DNA of 36,195 nt from Nocardia donostiensis. Lineage in GTDB: Bacteria; Actinomycetota; Actinomycetes; Mycobacteriales; Mycobacteriaceae. Below are positions 34,083 through 36,195 of the stretch, in pieces. Positions within the stretch are counted from its first letter, which is position 1. Every line of letters begins with the position of its first letter. A model generated the notes under the pieces. The model saw only the letters and a list, made by a program, of their open reading frames with translations, searched no databases and had not been told where the DNA came from. The position numbers and the translations under genes were made by a program. The stretch is taken from contig NZ_MUKP01000048.1 of NCBI RefSeq assembly GCF_002081715.1, positions 1 through 36,195 of the forward strand. Direction: 5' to 3'.

Positions 34083-34263
34083 GTCTGCGTACCTCCGCAT
34101 CGCTCTGGCCATGCGCTCTTCTGCGTGCCCGCGTAGACACGGCTGCGTACGGTCTGCCTGCTACCGCCTTTGCTCCGGCCGTGCGGCCTGCACTGCGACA
34201 TACGTATTAAGGCCATACCCCAGTATTCGCTCTAGGTGTGCGTGGCCGCTTTCGCAACCGCCC

Positions 34264-35829
34264 TTATTTTGCGGGGCCAGGCAGCGGGGTCAGGGTGGTG
34301 GCTATCTCTTGCAGGGTTGTGCGCAGTAGGTCCACGTAGGTGTCCAGGTCGGGTAATGCGGCGGGGTCGGCGTGTACCGAGACGGTGATGGTATTGCCGA
34401 GGCCGTGTACGCCGTGGGTGAGGTGCATGACCGATCCCAGGGCCGGGAAACCGCCGGTGAAGCGGACAGGGGCGTCGCCGAAGACGAGGTCGGCGGGACC
34501 GCGATCGACGCTGGATACGACCGTGTGGCCGGCGATGGAATCCGGGATCGTGTGGAGCGGGTAGCGGTCGATATCGCGGCGCAGCATGGCGGCGGGCAGC
34601 GCGGCGGTGACCGCGTCCTGTGCGGCGGCCAGCGGGTGCAGGGCGCGGGTCCGGCGGGCAGCCAGATCGGCGGCGATGGCGGCGGCGCGGCGGCGCGGGT
34701 CGGGTTCCCCCGCGCACAGGTCGACGCCGAGACTTCGGTAGTTGTTGCGGATATGGGCTGCGGCGGGCAGCGCCATGGGCACCTGCGCTCCCAGCCGGTC
34801 CACCGGTTCACCCCGCGAACTCAGATACCGCTCCAATGCGATCGACACCGCTGTCAGCGCCACCACCGACACGCTCACCCCCGGTACGCGGAACTCCTCG
34901 GCCCCGCACACGATCATCCGAACCACATGCCCGCCGACTTGTTCCGGCCCGTTCAACGGCCCCGGCGGATATCCCGTCCCCGGCGCGGGCACCTCCCCCG
35001 CCGTGGTCAATGCCGCCAGCTTTCGCTGCGCCCGAAACGCCTTCCAACCCCGCCACAGAATGCGGCACATATCGGCCGCCGCCCTGACACCTCGGCCGAT
35101 CCTGCACACCCCCTCGGCGATAGGCCCCGACCTGCCGACGCGTCCCTGCTCCACCATTGCACCGTCCGCAGAATCTGCTGTCGTTCTCGCGCCGAGAGTC
35201 TTTCTCGCCGGGCCCGGCTCTTCGATAGCCGAACTCGGTTCCGCACCTGCCGAGCTGTCCACACCCATCCCCAGGTCTGACATCTCATTTATCCCCAAGT
35301 CCGGCGCCTCATTCGTTCCCAGGTCCGCCACCACCGTCGGAACGATCTGCTCTGTACCCGCGCCGGGGGCGAACAGCTGCCGGGCCAGGTCGGCCGCGTG
35401 CTTGCCGTCGGCGAGGGCATGCGATATCTGGAGCACCGCGACGGTCACCGCCGGATCAGGGGTGGGCGCATTGCGGATATTGCGGAAGACATGTAATCGC
35501 CACGGCCGCCACGCCGCGTCGACGCTGCTGTCCAGCAGGTAGCCGAGGGCATCCAGCAGGTGCGGCCAGTCGGCGTCGGGCAGCGGGTGTTCCACGAACT
35601 GATCGTCACTGAAGGCGCAGTCGGCCCAGGCCGGGTAGGCGCGGCCGGTGGGATCCGCAGTCACCCGGACCCGCAGATCGGTGATCGTCCGGCTGCGCAC
35701 GGCGACGAAGGAACGTAGCTCGGTGGTGCTGCGGCGGGATTCGGCGAAGCAGTACAGCAGGAACAGGTCATTGCGGCCGCGACCGGACAGCCAGTACATG
35801 GTCGCGTCCTGCGGGGCCAGCGAGCTCAT
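34264..35829 (-). CDS. WS/DGAT-type acyltransferase with altered HHxxxDG motif
   Basis: The protein has 521 residues and the overall plan of wax ester synthase/diacylglycerol acyltransferases: LAPQDATMYWLSG at the start, VAVLQISHALADGKHAADLA (130-149) for the active site, and a C-terminal part with NNYRSLGVDL. The canonical HHxxxDG reads SHALADG (136-142): the second His and the Asp remain, the first His is Ser. Such changes occur in family members of unclear activity. An 8-residue degenerate repeat (DLGTNEAP, DLGINEMS, DLGMGVDS, about 169-192) lies in the linker. ATG at 35829 follows TATCGT by six bases, with TTCGAT 17 bp further upstream, suggesting a leaderless message. Confidence 0.82.
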   Translation of the reverse strand: MSSLAPQDATMYWLSGRGRNDLFLLYCFAESRRSTTELRSFVAVRSRTITDLRVRVTADPTGRAYPAWADCAFSDDQFVEHPLPDADWPHLLDALGYLLDSSVDAAWRPWRLHVFRNIRNAPTPDPAVTVAVLQISHALADGKHAADLARQLFAPGAGTEQIVPTVVADLGTNEAPDLGINEMSDLGMGVDSSAGAEPSSAIEEPGPARKTLGARTTADSADGAMVEQGRVGRSGPIAEGVCRIGRGVRAAADMCRILWRGWKAFRAQRKLAALTTAGEVPAPGTGYPPGPLNGPEQVGGHVVRMIVCGAEEFRVPGVSVSVVALTAVSIALERYLSSRGEPVDRLGAQVPMALPAAAHIRNNYRSLGVDLCAGEPDPRRRAAAIAADLAARRTRALHPLAAAQDAVTAALPAAMLRRDIDRYPLHTIPDSIAGHTVVSSVDRGPADLVFGDAPVRFTGGFPALGSVMHLTHGVHGLGNTITVSVHADPAALPDLDTYVDLLRTTLQEIATTLTPLPGPAK

Positions 35830-36006
35830 TCGCCGACGATAGCGCTCCAGCACAGCCGATCGAATGTTCTCGCTGGTAGAGACGCTGACAGGGCGGCGAC
35901 GGCGAACACGCGACAGAGCAGGCGAAACCGTCGACTCACCACCGGTCCCGGTGCTACCTTTTGTAGTAGAACCTCATCCCACTCTCTGCAACGGCGGGTG
36001 TCGGCT
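35830..36006. other. 177-bp divergent promoter region (acyltransferase / qcrB)
   Basis: The acyltransferase promoter elements sit at its left edge. On the right, TTTTGTAGTAGAAC (about 35959-35972) offers -10 candidates TAGTAG or TAGAAC for the cytochrome b gene. No Shine-Dalgarno sequence precedes its ATG except a weak GGCGGG. Confidence 0.35.
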
Positions 36007-36195
36007 ATGACAACTCGAGCAGGTCGCATGATCGGTGAGCAGGCGAACGCGGTGGACGATCGGTATCAGGCCGCGGCGTTCGTGAAGCGTTCGATCAACA
36101 AGGTCTTCCCGACGCATTGGTCGTTCCTACTGGGTGAGATCGCCCTGTACTGCTTCATCATCTTGTTGCTGTCGGGTGTGTATCTGACCCTGTTC
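36007..36195 (+). CDS. qcrB: Cytochrome b subunit of the cytochrome bc1 complex, N-terminal part (runs off window)
   Basis: The 63 visible residues include DDRYQAAAFVKRSINKVFPT, then HWSFLLGEIALYCF and IILLLSGVYLTLF, the highly conserved N-terminus and first membrane helix of actinobacterial QcrB. This subunit passes electrons from menaquinol through two hemes. In most actinobacteria qcrB ends the ctaE-qcrC-qcrA-qcrB operon, but here the upstream neighbour is a divergent acyltransferase gene. The gene therefore has its own promoter and is probably a second, stand-alone copy. The haem-ligand histidines lie outside the window. Confidence 0.9.
   Translation, partial: MTTRAGRMIGEQANAVDDRYQAAAFVKRSINKVFPTHWSFLLGEIALYCFIILLLSGVYLTLF

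Overview
The window is high-GC chromosomal DNA from a mycolate-type actinobacterium, most likely Nocardia or a close relative such as Rhodococcus. The evidence is the strong G/C bias at third codon positions, frequent GTG starts, many starts that look leaderless, and protein-level matches to mycobacterial families. The backbone follows the order and strands of the Mycobacterium tuberculosis segment Rv3712-Rv3722c: murT, gatD, recR, ybaB, a secreted protein, an SRPBCC protein, an FAD enzyme, a cyclopropane-type methyltransferase, dnaX, the SRP RNA and aspC. This synteny is recalled from knowledge of that genome and was not searched.

Layout. 1-1145: end of murT and all of gatD (peptidoglycan amidation). 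1148-1776: a VapB/VapC toxin-antitoxin pair, convergent with gatD. 1919-2797: a small Cys-rich protein and a protein with an Imm1-like end. 2798-3000: a decayed end of an IS200/IS605 TnpB element. 3111-4098: ybaB-recR (recombinational repair). 4224-4769: a secreted protein. 4803-5984: a MerR-type regulator and a glyoxalase-fold protein in one operon. 6047-6481: an SRPBCC protein. 6807-9559: an FAD enzyme and a fatty-acid methyltransferase with overlapping ends. 9589-13251: pknK, a Ser/Thr kinase fused to a MalT-like ATPase. 13491-16897: fadA-fadB (beta-oxidation), read from a clear promoter at the 3' end of dnaX. 17153-19996: dnaX.

19997-28757 looks like an insertion relative to the M. tuberculosis order. 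It holds a structured 430-bp intergenic region with a CRP-type site, an unknown protein with an internal duplication, an MMPL transporter with its TetR regulator, a zinc metallopeptidase, a DUF2207 membrane protein, and a ROK-family regulator with a large dyad upstream. 28758-30359: an HhH-GPD-like protein and a methyltransferase. 30462-31956: aspC and the SRP RNA. 32080-33224: a membrane-anchored protein and tRNA-Ser(GGA). 33414-35829: a membrane coiled-coil protein and an unusual WS/DGAT-type acyltransferase. 36007 to the end: the start of a cytochrome b (qcrB) gene that is not preceded by qcrA.

Most genes are housekeeping or common accessory genes. No CRISPR array, prophage or recognisable defence island was seen. 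The least explained elements are the structured intergenic region with the duplicated-domain protein (19997-21252), the nested dyad upstream of the ROK gene (28602-28659), the TnpB fossil with a preserved right-end hairpin, and the stand-alone qcrB.
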